From: Pseudobutyrivibrio sp. UBA3626
GTDB lineage: Bacteria > Bacillota > Clostridia > Lachnospirales > Lachnospiraceae
DNA length: 64,000 bases
Assembly (NCBI GenBank): GCA_002373675.1
Contig: DFLF01000008.1
Coordinates: forward strand, 1 to 64,000
Reading direction: 5' to 3'
Position numbers and translations under genes: made by a program. Positions within the stretch are counted from its first letter, which is position 1, and the number at the start of each line of letters is the position of its first letter. Positions 36,251 to 45,633 of this stretch are shown one piece after another. Below the pieces are notes generated by a model, which did no database searches, was not told where the DNA came from, and saw nothing but the letters and a program-made list of their open reading frames with translations.

Positions 36251-38497
36251 GTGGAAATTGTACAGCTTAAGAAAGGGCAGATGTTAGCCCAGAAGAACAA
36301 TCCAGTAAAAGATTGGTATATTATTCAAGAAGGAACTATTATACAGAAAAACGACTTTGTAGAAACAGAACTTGGCATTAATTCAATAATCGGTATTCTA
36401 GAACAGGATTTCTTTATATGCGATTATATAGCTAAGACTGATTGTGTGCTTATTATGTTTGCCTGTAGTGGTGTATCAGATCTTAAGCATTTCCTGGAGA
36501 AAGAAGCGAAGATGAGAACTTTGTTTTTGCGTACTGCAATGAATCAGAGATTTCAGCAGTTTAAAATATATGACAGGTTATATCGTTCTGCCAACAAATT
36601 CTCAGCTTATGTAGATAAAGCATTTCAGGATTATCAGTCATATGTTATTAATAATCGATTTGAGAATCAAAACAGCCCTGATTTATCTTCATTTCAACCG
36701 CTTAATGTAACCCATGCTCTTCAGCAATGGGAGATAGATAGCTGTGCCAGTCTTATGACAAATTGCATAGGCGAATATATGAAGATATATACATCTGATG
36801 ATAAATTGACAGTTGGTGCAATTATGGAAGCATCGGCACAGATGCATCGTGTTATGCAGGGTATTTCCCAGATGATTGATTTCTTCGGGATTAACAGAGA
36901 ACATTTGCTAAGTGATAGAAAACGTGATTTGTTCCATGCATATATTGCCCTTTACGTATTCCTTAAGAGGAATAATAAGGATACAGCAGAAATTGAGAAG
37001 AAGATTTCAGATATGCTTAAATTTGCCAAATCCCTTGGCATTTATAATCTATCTCTTATTAAATCCTGTATTCAGGAATTTGAGGATGCCAAGACTATTG
37101 AGGTGGTAGAGGAAGAGGAAGCAGAAGAACAGGAAGGTCCTTCTTCAGATCTTGAATTTATATTAGATTATGCTGGTTTTATTGGCGAAGAAAAGGACAA
37201 TTTGCTTAAGGACTTTACTGAATATTCAAAATGCTATACCAAAATACAGCGTGATAAGGACGCTAATAAACTTAGAAAACAGATTAATAATGAATTCTAT
37301 GAGATTTACAAGAAATGTTTCTTTAGAGCTGTAAATGATAGAAATATTCCAGCAACAGTGGAGATGTATCTTAACTTTGGGTATATGGATGGAGCATTTC
37401 TTGAAGAAGAGAAGATTAACGGATTGTTTAGCATAACCACGCATATGGAACTTGTAAGTTCAGAGCATGTATTTACTATTTTTAACTGGCTAAAGGCTGT
37501 ATATCGCGGAGACAAGGAGCCATCTAAGAATGAGTTCGATCTTGATTTTGAGCATTACTTAATAGAAGAATATAAGCAGGGTAATATTAAGAAAGAAGAT
37601 ATAGATAGGATTAAAACAAAGCCGGAAGAAAGAACTGTATTCGAGATTGACAATATGTTCAAGACTGTTAACAGACTTACATATGGTAATATCAGCAGCT
37701 TTAATGCAATTCTAACTGATACTGATATGTTTAATGATCCTGGAAGTATGCTTATAACCAGAAATAAACTTTACGAAGCAGTTAATCTGATTAGAGGTGT
37801 TGATTTCTCGGCGTATTATAGACCAATATATGCTAATAATCTGCCGGAGCTTTTCCAGCACGAAACACTTATGCAGGAGATTCTACCGGATATTATCCTT
37901 ATGCCAAATGCAGGCTCTAAGGGAATGATGTGGCAGGAGACTGCAAGTATTAAGAATGATACTCCAGCAAGATTTATGCTCCCTATTTTTGCCACATGTG
38001 ATATAAATGATGAAATTATTGAACTTACAGCAAGATACAGATGGGAACTTTGCAGGAAGATTCAAGGTCCTAGATGGAATGATATAAGAGAGCACAGTCT
38101 TACATCTGACTATTATGATTATCTACAATTCTACAAGAAGAATCATGACCTGTCACAGGATGCCAAAGAACAGATTAAGAGTTCCCTTACTCGTGCCAAG
38201 AACAGCTTTAGGGAAGTCTTTGTAAGAGATTATCTTAACTGGATTAAGTATGAATCTAAAGGGGGATTTCGTCTTAATAAATTTGTTAGAAATATTGTAT
38301 TTGAGTATTGTCCTTTTGCAAAAGAAATCAGAAGTAAACTAGAAGACAGCCCAATGTTCTCTAACGCAATTCACAAATTCAATGTTAATAATGCCAAGTC
38401 ACTTAAGAGACTTACGGCATTATATGATAAATATTCAAAGGATGGTGGAACTATAACACCGGAATTAAAAGAGAATATCAGTTACTATGAGCTATAA
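36251..38497 (+). CDS. large protein with cyclic-nucleotide-binding-like N-terminus
   Basis: A 748-residue protein, last of the five. Residues 1-90 look like a Crp/cNMP-binding jelly roll ('LKKGQMLAQKNNPVKDWYII', 'QEGTIIQK', 'IIGILEQDFFICDYIAKTDC'), but the nucleotide phosphate cassette (GE-x-RxA) is absent, so it may not bind cAMP. The remainder is mainly helical, with an acidic stretch near 280 (EVVEEEEAEEQEG), and is not recognised. GTG start after GAGGAG, 12 bp from the previous stop. The gltX gene begins 49 bp downstream. Confidence 0.75.
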   Translation: MEIVQLKKGQMLAQKNNPVKDWYIIQEGTIIQKNDFVETELGINSIIGILEQDFFICDYIAKTDCVLIMFACSGVSDLKHFLEKEAKMRTLFLRTAMNQRFQQFKIYDRLYRSANKFSAYVDKAFQDYQSYVINNRFENQNSPDLSSFQPLNVTHALQQWEIDSCASLMTNCIGEYMKIYTSDDKLTVGAIMEASAQMHRVMQGISQMIDFFGINREHLLSDRKRDLFHAYIALYVFLKRNNKDTAEIEKKISDMLKFAKSLGIYNLSLIKSCIQEFEDAKTIEVVEEEEAEEQEGPSSDLEFILDYAGFIGEEKDNLLKDFTEYSKCYTKIQRDKDANKLRKQINNEFYEIYKKCFFRAVNDRNIPATVEMYLNFGYMDGAFLEEEKINGLFSITTHMELVSSEHVFTIFNWLKAVYRGDKEPSKNEFDLDFEHYLIEEYKQGNIKKEDIDRIKTKPEERTVFEIDNMFKTVNRLTYGNISSFNAILTDTDMFNDPGSMLITRNKLYEAVNLIRGVDFSAYYRPIYANNLPELFQHETLMQEILPDIILMPNAGSKGMMWQETASIKNDTPARFMLPIFATCDINDEIIELTARYRWELCRKIQGPRWNDIREHSLTSDYYDYLQFYKKNHDLSQDAKEQIKSSLTRAKNSFREVFVRDYLNWIKYESKGGFRLNKFVRNIVFEYCPFAKEIRSKLEDSPMFSNAIHKFNVNNAKSLKRLTALYDKYSKDGGTITPELKENISYYEL

Positions 38498-38546
38498 ATT
38501 ATTAATTCGTAACTGGTATGAAAAATAATTAATTGTGAGGTATAAA

Positions 38547-40010
38547 ATGAGTAAAATAAGAACAAGATTTGCACCAAGTCCAACAGGAAGAATGCATGTT
38601 GGTAATCTACGTACAGCACTTTATGCTTACTTAATCGCTAAGCATGAAGGAGGGGATTTCGTACTTCGTATTGAGGATACGGATCAGGAGAGATATGTAG
38701 AAGGTGCAGTAGATATTATATATAGGACGCTTCAAGCAACGGGTCTAATTCATGATGAAGGTCCCGATAAGGATGGCGGCGTCGGCCCTTATGTTCAGTC
38801 GGAACGTCAGGCTAAGGGCATATATCTTGAATATGCCAAAAAGCTGATTGATAAGGGCGAAGCATATTATTGCTTCTGTACGCCTGAAAGGTTAGAGTCA
38901 ATAAAGCAGAACTTAGATGGTAAAGAGATATCTATATATGATAAGCATTGTCTTGGTCTGTCTAAAGAGGAAGTTCAGGCTAATCTTGATGCAGGTATGC
39001 CATATGTAATCAGACAGAATAATCCGCGTACTGGCACAACAACGTTTGATGATGAGATATATGGCGAGATTACAGTAGATAATGCAGAGCTTGATGATAT
39101 GATTCTTATTAAGTCTGATGGATATCCTACATATAATTTTGCCAATGTAGTGGATGATCATTTAATGGGAATTACACATGTTGTTCGTGGTAATGAATAT
39201 CTTTCTTCATCACCAAAATACAACAGACTATATGAAGCTTTCGGCTGGGATGTACCAATATATGTACACTGTCCGCTTATTACCAATGAAAATCATGAGA
39301 AGCTGTCTAAGAGAAGCGGTCATTCTTCTTATGAAGACCTGGTTGAGCAGGGATTTCTTACAGAGGCAATAGTGAACTTTGTTGCACTCCTTGGATGGAG
39401 TCCGGAGGATAATCAGGAGATTTTCTCATTAGAAGAATTAGTCAGAGTATTCGATTATCATCATATGTCTAAGTCTCCTGCAGTATTTGATATCACTAAG
39501 CTTCGCTGGATGAACAGCGAATATATTAAGGCAATGGACTTTGATAAGTTCTTTGAGATTGCAAAGCCTTTTATTGATAAGACTATTACACGACCTATCG
39601 ATAAAGTTAAGATTGCCAATATGGTTAAGACCAGAATAGAAGTATTTCCTGATATTCCTGGTCATATTGATTTCTTCGATGCAGTACCTGATTATGATAT
39701 AGAGATGTACCGTCATAAGAAGATGAAGACTACACCTGAGAGCTCACTATCTGTTCTTAAGGAGCTAGTTCCTGTGCTTGAAGATCATGATGACTATACT
39801 AATGATTCTCTATATCAATTACTCGTAGCATTTGCCAAGGAGCATGAGGTTAAGAATGGCTATGTGCTATGGCCAATAAGAACAGCCCTTTCTGGAAAAC
39901 AAATGACACCGGGGGGAGCCACAGAACTTATGGAACTGCTTGGCAAAGAAGAATCTATAAAAAGAATTAATGATGCAATTAATAAGCTTGAAAGTGACAT
40001 TTCATTGTAA
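38547..40010 (+). CDS. gltX: glutamate--tRNA ligase
   Basis: Class I synthetase charging tRNA-Glu, 487 residues. HIGH motif in 'RFAPSPTGRMHVGNLRTALY' near residue 6, KMSKS motif as 'KLSKRSGH' near 252, and a C-terminal anticodon domain. The ATG at 38547 has GTGAGG seven bases upstream; the longer frame from 38535 merely reads through that ribosome site. Whether it serves as a non-discriminating enzyme (tRNA-Gln as well) cannot be told from the sequence here. Confidence 0.97.
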   Translation: MSKIRTRFAPSPTGRMHVGNLRTALYAYLIAKHEGGDFVLRIEDTDQERYVEGAVDIIYRTLQATGLIHDEGPDKDGGVGPYVQSERQAKGIYLEYAKKLIDKGEAYYCFCTPERLESIKQNLDGKEISIYDKHCLGLSKEEVQANLDAGMPYVIRQNNPRTGTTTFDDEIYGEITVDNAELDDMILIKSDGYPTYNFANVVDDHLMGITHVVRGNEYLSSSPKYNRLYEAFGWDVPIYVHCPLITNENHEKLSKRSGHSSYEDLVEQGFLTEAIVNFVALLGWSPEDNQEIFSLEELVRVFDYHHMSKSPAVFDITKLRWMNSEYIKAMDFDKFFEIAKPFIDKTITRPIDKVKIANMVKTRIEVFPDIPGHIDFFDAVPDYDIEMYRHKKMKTTPESSLSVLKELVPVLEDHDDYTNDSLYQLLVAFAKEHEVKNGYVLWPIRTALSGKQMTPGGATELMELLGKEESIKRINDAINKLESDISL

Positions 40011-40024
40011 GTATTAATAATATT

Positions 40025-40055
40025 ACCTGCTATCTAAGGGATGGCAGGTTTTTTC
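40025..40055 (+). terminator. Rho-independent terminator after gltX
   Basis: A 10-bp stem (ACCTGCTATC / GATGGCAGGT, one G-T wobble) with loop TAAGG, followed by a T-rich tail. It begins 14 bp after the gltX stop. Confidence 0.88.
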
Positions 40056-40140
40056 TTGCAACTAGCATCTTATTATGTTATATTATCTTCACTTAAGTGG
40101 GATGAATTATTGATTATTACATGTCAAGCCAGGGAGAATT

Positions 40141-41943
40141 ATGCTTGATAATAATCAATTAGAAGCTGTAAATTTTTATAAAGGACCTTGTATTACACTT
40201 GCAGGTCCAGGTAGTGGTAAGACTACAGTATTAGTTAACAGGATTAAGACTCTTATTGAATCTCATAATGTGGCTCCAGAGTCTATCCTTGTTATTACAT
40301 TTACCAAAGATGCGGCTCTTGAGATGAAGAGCAGGTTTGTTGCTTCAACAGTTAATGACAGAGCAGGACTTGTTAGTTTTGGTACATTTCATTCTGTATT
40401 CTATAATATTCTTAGAAGAGAGAGTCGTATAGACTCCAATTCTATTTTGCAAGGACAAAGTCTCATTTCATTTATCAAAGAAGCGATTATTTCCATGGAA
40501 ATCAAATTAGACGAACAATTGATAGAGGGGCTATATAAAGAATTTAGTTTTGTTAATAATACTTTGACACCTATAGATTTATATGAGCCGGCAGGCTTTG
40601 ATAAAGACGAATTTCGAAGAATCTATAGAGCATATCAGGATATGAAGAGGGAATTTAAGAAGATTGACTTTGATGATATGCTTTATCTTACATTTAATCT
40701 GTTTCGCGACAATTCTATGATTCTTAAGAAATGGCAGGACAGGTTTGAGTTCTTCCTGATTGATGAAATGCAGGATATGAACGATATACAATTTGATATT
40801 ATCAAAATGATGGCAAGGTCTAATAATATATTTGCAGTTGGAGATGACGATCAGTCAATTTATGGATTCAGAGGGGCTAATCCTCTCATAATGAAGAAAT
40901 TCCCTGATGTATATAATGGTTGTACTAAGATTATTCTAAGTAAAAATTACAGGTCATGTGCAGGCCTCGTTAGAGCCTCGTCGAATCTTATTAATCATAA
41001 TGAAATGAGATTTAATAAGAACTTTATAGCTAATAGTACCTGTGATGGAATTATAAGAACAATTGGGTTTTGTGACAGCAATATGGAAGCAGAATGGATA
41101 AGTAAAGAAATTATATCTATTCTTAATACATATAATAATACCAGTATTGGAATTCTATATAGAAATAAGAATCAGAATTCCAATATAATAAATGCTTTAT
41201 CTAACAAGGGAATTCCCTTCTATGTCAAAGACAAAGTGTCTAACATATATAATCACTTTATCTTTAAAGATATAATGAGCTTTATTAAAATATCACTAGG
41301 TTGTTCTGCCAGAGGAGATTTTCTTAGAATCTATAACAAGCCTAATCGTTATATTAACAGAATGGCTCTTGACAAAGAAAATGTTACTTTTGAAGATTTG
41401 ATTAGTTATTATAATGATAAACCTTATATGATAAAAAGAATAAGAGAAATGAAGCAGGATATTGAAAGAATCAGGATACTTCGACCAGCTTCGTCAATAC
41501 TATATATAAGAAAAAAGATAGGATACGATTCTTATATTGAAGAGACTGCCAGAACCAAAAAGCAATATGATTCTTATATGAAAGTATTAGATTCAATTCT
41601 TAGTCTGTCTAAAGAATTTAACAGTATCAAATCATTTCTTGATGAATGTAATATTAGAACTACATTTCAAAATAATGATAATAATGAGTCAGGTAGTAGA
41701 GTCTATCTCTATACATTTCATGCATCAAAGGGATTAGAATTTGATAATGTGTTCATATTAGATGCTAATGAGAACATAACTCCTTCTAAGAAAGCTGAGA
41801 GTATAAATGATTTAGAGGAAGAGAGACGAATGTTCTATGTTGCAATAACAAGAGCTAAGACGAATCTTACACTTTGTTACATTAATTCGAGAAATAATGA
41901 GAAACTCTATCCTTCCAGATTTATTGAGGAAATGGAAGTATAG
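40141..41943 (+). CDS. UvrD/PcrA-type superfamily 1 helicase, compact form
   Basis: ATP-dependent 3'-5' DNA helicase of 600 residues, about 100 shorter than PcrA. Motifs in order: Q motif 'LDNNQLEAV', Walker A 'AGPGSGKTTVL' near residue 21, Ia 'VITFTKDAALEMKSR', Walker B 'FLIDEMQDMND' near 215 (Met in place of the usual Phe or Tyr), III 'VGDDDQSIYGFRGA', IV 'LSKNYRS', V 'TFHASKGLEFDNVFIL' and VI 'VAITRAKTNLTL' near 570. The C-terminal tail that lets PcrA bind RNA polymerase is absent. The stop touches the convergent DUF1292 gene with no gap. Confidence 0.93.
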   Translation: MLDNNQLEAVNFYKGPCITLAGPGSGKTTVLVNRIKTLIESHNVAPESILVITFTKDAALEMKSRFVASTVNDRAGLVSFGTFHSVFYNILRRESRIDSNSILQGQSLISFIKEAIISMEIKLDEQLIEGLYKEFSFVNNTLTPIDLYEPAGFDKDEFRRIYRAYQDMKREFKKIDFDDMLYLTFNLFRDNSMILKKWQDRFEFFLIDEMQDMNDIQFDIIKMMARSNNIFAVGDDDQSIYGFRGANPLIMKKFPDVYNGCTKIILSKNYRSCAGLVRASSNLINHNEMRFNKNFIANSTCDGIIRTIGFCDSNMEAEWISKEIISILNTYNNTSIGILYRNKNQNSNIINALSNKGIPFYVKDKVSNIYNHFIFKDIMSFIKISLGCSARGDFLRIYNKPNRYINRMALDKENVTFEDLISYYNDKPYMIKRIREMKQDIERIRILRPASSILYIRKKIGYDSYIEETARTKKQYDSYMKVLDSILSLSKEFNSIKSFLDECNIRTTFQNNDNNESGSRVYLYTFHASKGLEFDNVFILDANENITPSKKAESINDLEEERRMFYVAITRAKTNLTLCYINSRNNEKLYPSRFIEEMEV

Positions 41944-42231
41944 TTACTTTGCTTCCTCTAATAATTCATTAAAACGCTTATTGACGCGATTATATTCTTC
42001 GTCAGACTGGATGTTATCAATACTATATTCTCCGTCATTTTCAAAGTATCTATATATGTATACAAGTGTGTCGTCAAGAGGCTCGCCATTCTCGTCAACA
42101 GGCATAAGAACGATGTAATCCTGGTTATCAATATCGAAAATCGTAAGGATTTCGCAGTCTAAATCTTCGCCATCCAGTTCAATTGTTACCATTACGTCGT
42201 CATCAATCTCTTGATTATTGTTTTCTTTCAT
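41944..42231 (-). CDS. DUF1292 family protein
   Basis: A 95-residue acidic protein of the DUF1292 (YrzB-like) family, common in Firmicutes and of unknown function. Typical features are the opening 'VTIELDGEDLDCEILTIFDI', 'DYIVLMPVDENGE', 'VYIYRYFE' and 'EYNRVNKRFNELL'. It has its own minus-strand promoter (42273-42301). Its stop codon abuts the helicase stop codon of the opposite strand. Confidence 0.9.
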   Translation of the reverse strand: MKENNNQEIDDDVMVTIELDGEDLDCEILTIFDIDNQDYIVLMPVDENGEPLDDTLVYIYRYFENDGEYSIDNIQSDEEYNRVNKRFNELLEEAK

Positions 42232-42272
42232 AAGTTTCTCCTGTATTTACGTAATTCCATAAACCTTGTAAG

Positions 42273-42301
42273 ATTATAATTTAATATGATATAAAAAGCA
42301 A
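42273..42301 (-). promoter_or_regulatory. promoter of the DUF1292 gene
   Basis: Read on the minus strand: TTGCTT (42301-42296), a 17-bp spacer and TATAAT (42278-42273), 42 bp before the DUF1292 start codon. It is back-to-back with the promoter of the GH13-like gene. Confidence 0.65.
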
Positions 42302-42307
42302 TAGATG

Positions 42308-42316
42308 TGGTATAAT
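42308..42316 (+). promoter_or_regulatory. extended -10 promoter of the GH13-like operon
   Basis: TGG-TATAAT fits TGnTATAAT, 55 bp before the GH13-like start. The -35 region overlaps the minus-strand promoter of the DUF1292 gene. Confidence 0.5.
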
Positions 42317-42371
42317 AAGTCGTGAGGTGTCAAAAAGCGACGATTTTATTGTTTTACAAGGCGGAATTTTT

Positions 42372-44255
42372 ATGAAACTTAAAGAAGGTAATTTCTGTGA
42401 ATTTGGAGCTAGAGCCTCTAAAGATTTAATCACATTTACCTATCAAACCAAAACTAGAAAAAAAACATATATTTACATCTATGATATCAAGACGTATAAG
42501 TTAATTGATAAAATAGATGTTACTTCTGAGTACAGAATAGGTCTTGTATGTTCAATTAGTGTACAAGGTCTTAATCCTGATGAGATTTGTTATCTTATAT
42601 ATAGAGATGGCAAGGAAACTTTAGATGAATATTCAACAAGAATTGTTGGAAGAGAAGTGTGGAATGATAAGAGCAGAAAAGATAATGAATATAAGGTTTA
42701 TTCTGCTATTGCTACTGATAATTATACATTTAAATATAAGAAACCAGGCATCTTACCCAAAGATATGATTATTTATAAGCTTCATATGAGAGGCTATACA
42801 ATGAAGCATGGACTTAACCGATGGGATAAGGGTAATTATAAGGGATTTATCAAATGCTTGGATGAGATTGTAGATCTTGGCGTTACTTCTATAGAATTTC
42901 AGCCTCTATATGAATTTGAAGAAATGGGGCTTGTGGAGAGTACTGTCCTAAATGAACATTTCCAGGCAGAGAATGTTATTGAAGATAGTGGTAAAGTGAA
43001 TTATTGGGGTTATGAGAAAGGCCATTATTTTGCGCCTAAGGCATCGTATTTTGGCGGCGAAAATGCTTCTTATAACATGAAGATGATGATTGATGAAATC
43101 CATAAGAAGGGTCTTGAAATTATTATGGAAATCGCATTCAATAGATATGTAAGCGAAGAGGTAATGATTGATTCCCTTATATACTGGACTCGTGAGTATA
43201 ATGTGGATGGAATACATATTCTGGGAAATGATTTGCCAATTAAGAGGATGGTTAAGAATCCATATCTTTATGATACAAAGCTTTTCTATCACGAATATCC
43301 ATTTGAAGTATTAGATAGCGAGAAAGATAATAAGCATTTGTTTGTATGTAATGATGAATTCTTATATGCTCTTCGTCAATTACAGAATCATTTTGATGGC
43401 TATATATCTGAACTTGCCAACAATTCTAAGAGACAGAATGAGAAATACGGTTTCGTTAATTATGCTGCCAGTAGCTACGGATTTACATTGTTTGATTCTT
43501 TTGCCTATGGAGAGAAACATAATGAAGATAATGGTGAAGAGAATCGAGATGGTAATAACTACAATTGTAGCAACAATTATGGTATTGAAGGTAAGACTAG
43601 TAATAAAGCCATTAATCAGATAAGGCTTAACAATATGAAGACTGCGATTTGCGCAGTAATGCTTGGACAGGCAATTCCTCTTATTCTTGCAGGAGATGAA
43701 GTTGGAAATTCTCAGAATGGTAATAATAATGTATATTGTCAGGACAATGAGATAGGATGGGTTGATTTCCCTAAGAATAAATTTGCAACTGAACTTAGAG
43801 AATTTACCAAGTCTATGATTAGATTCAGGAAGGATAATCCTATTATAAGATTAGAAGAGCCAATGCATATGAATGATTATCACCATACTGGTATACCGGA
43901 TTTGTCTTATCATGGAAGAGAACCATGGATGATGGGTATTGGTGATGAGAAGAAAGCCTTAGGGGTACTTTATGCAGGTGAGTATTCCGGTTCAGATAAT
44001 AAAGATGATATTCTTGTCTGTTATAACTTCCATTATGACGAAGAGAAGTTTGCTCTTCCTAGAATGAGAGGCAATAAGAAGTGGTATGTTGCCTGCAATT
44101 CATTTAAGAATTTTGAGGAGTTAAAGTATGTAAAGTCTCAGCATTATATTATGGTTTCTGGCGGTTCCATTACAATTCTTGTTGGAAAAGAGACTAAGAT
44201 AACTAATGATAGTGTAGAAATCCTTGATAATAAGAAGCGAAGAGGCAGGAAATGA
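42372..44255 (+). CDS. GlgX/isoamylase-like GH13 protein with lost catalytic residues
   Basis: A 627-residue relative of glycogen-debranching enzymes, with an N-terminal beta domain, a GH13 barrel and a C-terminal beta domain. The isoamylase-type segment 'KHNEDNGEENRDGNNYN' is well kept. The catalytic regions are not: region I DVVxNH reads EIAFNR (near residue 251), region II DGFRFD reads DGIHIL (near 278, nucleophile Asp replaced by Leu), and region IV HDG reads SYG (near 368). It is probably a non-hydrolytic, glycan-binding or regulatory pseudoenzyme. ATG 42372 with AAGGCGG upstream is preferred to a GTG at 42327. The stop overlaps the TraX gene (ATGA). Confidence 0.85.
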   Translation: MKLKEGNFCEFGARASKDLITFTYQTKTRKKTYIYIYDIKTYKLIDKIDVTSEYRIGLVCSISVQGLNPDEICYLIYRDGKETLDEYSTRIVGREVWNDKSRKDNEYKVYSAIATDNYTFKYKKPGILPKDMIIYKLHMRGYTMKHGLNRWDKGNYKGFIKCLDEIVDLGVTSIEFQPLYEFEEMGLVESTVLNEHFQAENVIEDSGKVNYWGYEKGHYFAPKASYFGGENASYNMKMMIDEIHKKGLEIIMEIAFNRYVSEEVMIDSLIYWTREYNVDGIHILGNDLPIKRMVKNPYLYDTKLFYHEYPFEVLDSEKDNKHLFVCNDEFLYALRQLQNHFDGYISELANNSKRQNEKYGFVNYAASSYGFTLFDSFAYGEKHNEDNGEENRDGNNYNCSNNYGIEGKTSNKAINQIRLNNMKTAICAVMLGQAIPLILAGDEVGNSQNGNNNVYCQDNEIGWVDFPKNKFATELREFTKSMIRFRKDNPIIRLEEPMHMNDYHHTGIPDLSYHGREPWMMGIGDEKKALGVLYAGEYSGSDNKDDILVCYNFHYDEEKFALPRMRGNKKWYVACNSFKNFEELKYVKSQHYIMVSGGSITILVGKETKITNDSVEILDNKKRRGRK

Positions 44256-44935
44256 ATACTAGAATAATTAATGCCTCGATTCTAAAATGGATTGCAGTAA
44301 TTACAATGTTAATTGATCATATTGGGCTGGTTTTCTTCCCTGAATATGAGATATTAAGATTGATAGGAAGAATCAGCTTTCCAATTTTTGCTTTTCTACT
44401 ATGTGAAGGATACAAACATACATCTAATATCTGGAAATATTTTTTACGGCTTGGAATATTTGCAATAATTTCTGAGATTCCATACAATATATGCTTTTAT
44501 AATCAGGTTTTCTATCCTTATAGTCAGAATATTTTCTTTGAACTATTACTTGGTCTTTTAGTTCTATATTTGATAGATAAAGAATATGTTATTAAGGGTA
44601 AAAATTTTACAATTTACTGTCAGATTCTAATCGTTGTACTTGCATGTGTGGTTTCTTATTTCGCGAATTTTAGTTACAAATACGTGGGTATATTATTAAT
44701 TGTAATAATGTATTATATACAAGAGCATTTTCTTGTATTTTCACTTGCTGCATTTGTTGTATATTTGATACCTTATGGAGTTGTTAACGCCGTATTTATG
44801 CTGCTTTCGCTGCCACTTATTTATATGTATAATGGTAAATTGGGGATAAGCAGTAAGAAGTTAAAGTGGATGTTCTATGCAATTTATCCTTTGCAATTTG
44901 TAGTATTTATAATAATTAGGGATTATATTTTATAA
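44252..44935 (+). CDS. TraX-family membrane protein
   Basis: A 227-residue polytopic membrane protein with about seven hydrophobic helices. The start 'LKWIAVITMLIDHIGLVFFP' and 'RISFPIFAFLLCEGYKHTSN' are typical of the TraX family. F-plasmid TraX acetylates pilin; chromosomal Firmicute members are uncharacterised and may be acyltransferases acting on surface glycans. The ATG overlaps the stop of the GH13-like gene by four bases, showing coupled translation. Confidence 0.88.
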   Translation: MNTRIINASILKWIAVITMLIDHIGLVFFPEYEILRLIGRISFPIFAFLLCEGYKHTSNIWKYFLRLGIFAIISEIPYNICFYNQVFYPYSQNIFFELLLGLLVLYLIDKEYVIKGKNFTIYCQILIVVLACVVSYFANFSYKYVGILLIVIMYYIQEHFLVFSLAAFVVYLIPYGVVNAVFMLLSLPLIYMYNGKLGISSKKLKWMFYAIYPLQFVVFIIIRDYIL

Positions 44936-44983
44936 CATATTGAATTTATATGTGAATGCAATACTTAATAGAAAGGAGTCAAT

Positions 44984-45607
44984 ATGTTTCATCCAATAAA
45001 GCATTACAAGACAATTACGAGACACAGGCATCTTGTTATGAAGGGGTGCTTTGAAGTTGGACTTTATAAGCAGGGGTTGCTTCATGATTTGTCTAAATAC
45101 AATCCTATAGAGTTTATTCCTGGAGCACTATATTATAAGGGTACTGAAAGCCCTAATAATTCTGAAAGAAGAAAGAAGGGATATTCTTCGGCGTGGCTGC
45201 ACCATAAGGGGAGAAATAAGCATCATTTTGAATATTGGATTGATTACACATTAAAGGAAGGTCATCCCATTGAGGGCAATAAGATGCCTGTAAGATACGT
45301 TGTGGAAATGTATGTTGACAGAGTAAGTGCCAGCAAGAATTATCAGAAGAGTAAATATACTGATAAAAGTGCGTTAGAGTATTATGAAAAAGGGAAAAAC
45401 AGATACATGATGCATAAGGATTCAGAAGAACTTCTTGTTATGCTTCTTAAGTATCTTGCTGACAATGGAGAAGAAGCAACTAATGAATTAATTAGAAAAA
45501 AAATTCTGCATACAGATTTTAAAGTTAAAGTTGTAAAATGGATAAGTAAGAAGGGCGCGATGCTTATTGATAAGAGTCGCAGTATATTATCTGGTAAAGT
45601 ATTATAA
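44984..45607 (+). CDS. DUF5662-like His-rich protein
   Basis: A 207-residue soluble protein. The first ~95 residues are rich in His and aromatic residues in a conserved-looking pattern ('HYKTITRHRHLVMKGC', 'GLLHDLSKYNPIEFIPG', 'WLHHKGRNKHHFEYWIDY'), which suggests a metal site like that of HD-domain hydrolases. I recall this as DUF5662, found in Clostridia and phages; activity is unknown. A basic C-terminal tail follows. Start after AAAGGAG. Confidence 0.8.
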   Translation: MFHPIKHYKTITRHRHLVMKGCFEVGLYKQGLLHDLSKYNPIEFIPGALYYKGTESPNNSERRKKGYSSAWLHHKGRNKHHFEYWIDYTLKEGHPIEGNKMPVRYVVEMYVDRVSASKNYQKSKYTDKSALEYYEKGKNRYMMHKDSEELLVMLLKYLADNGEEATNELIRKKILHTDFKVKVVKWISKKGAMLIDKSRSILSGKVL

Positions 45608-45633
45608 TAATAAAATGATAAGGAAGATAGAAA

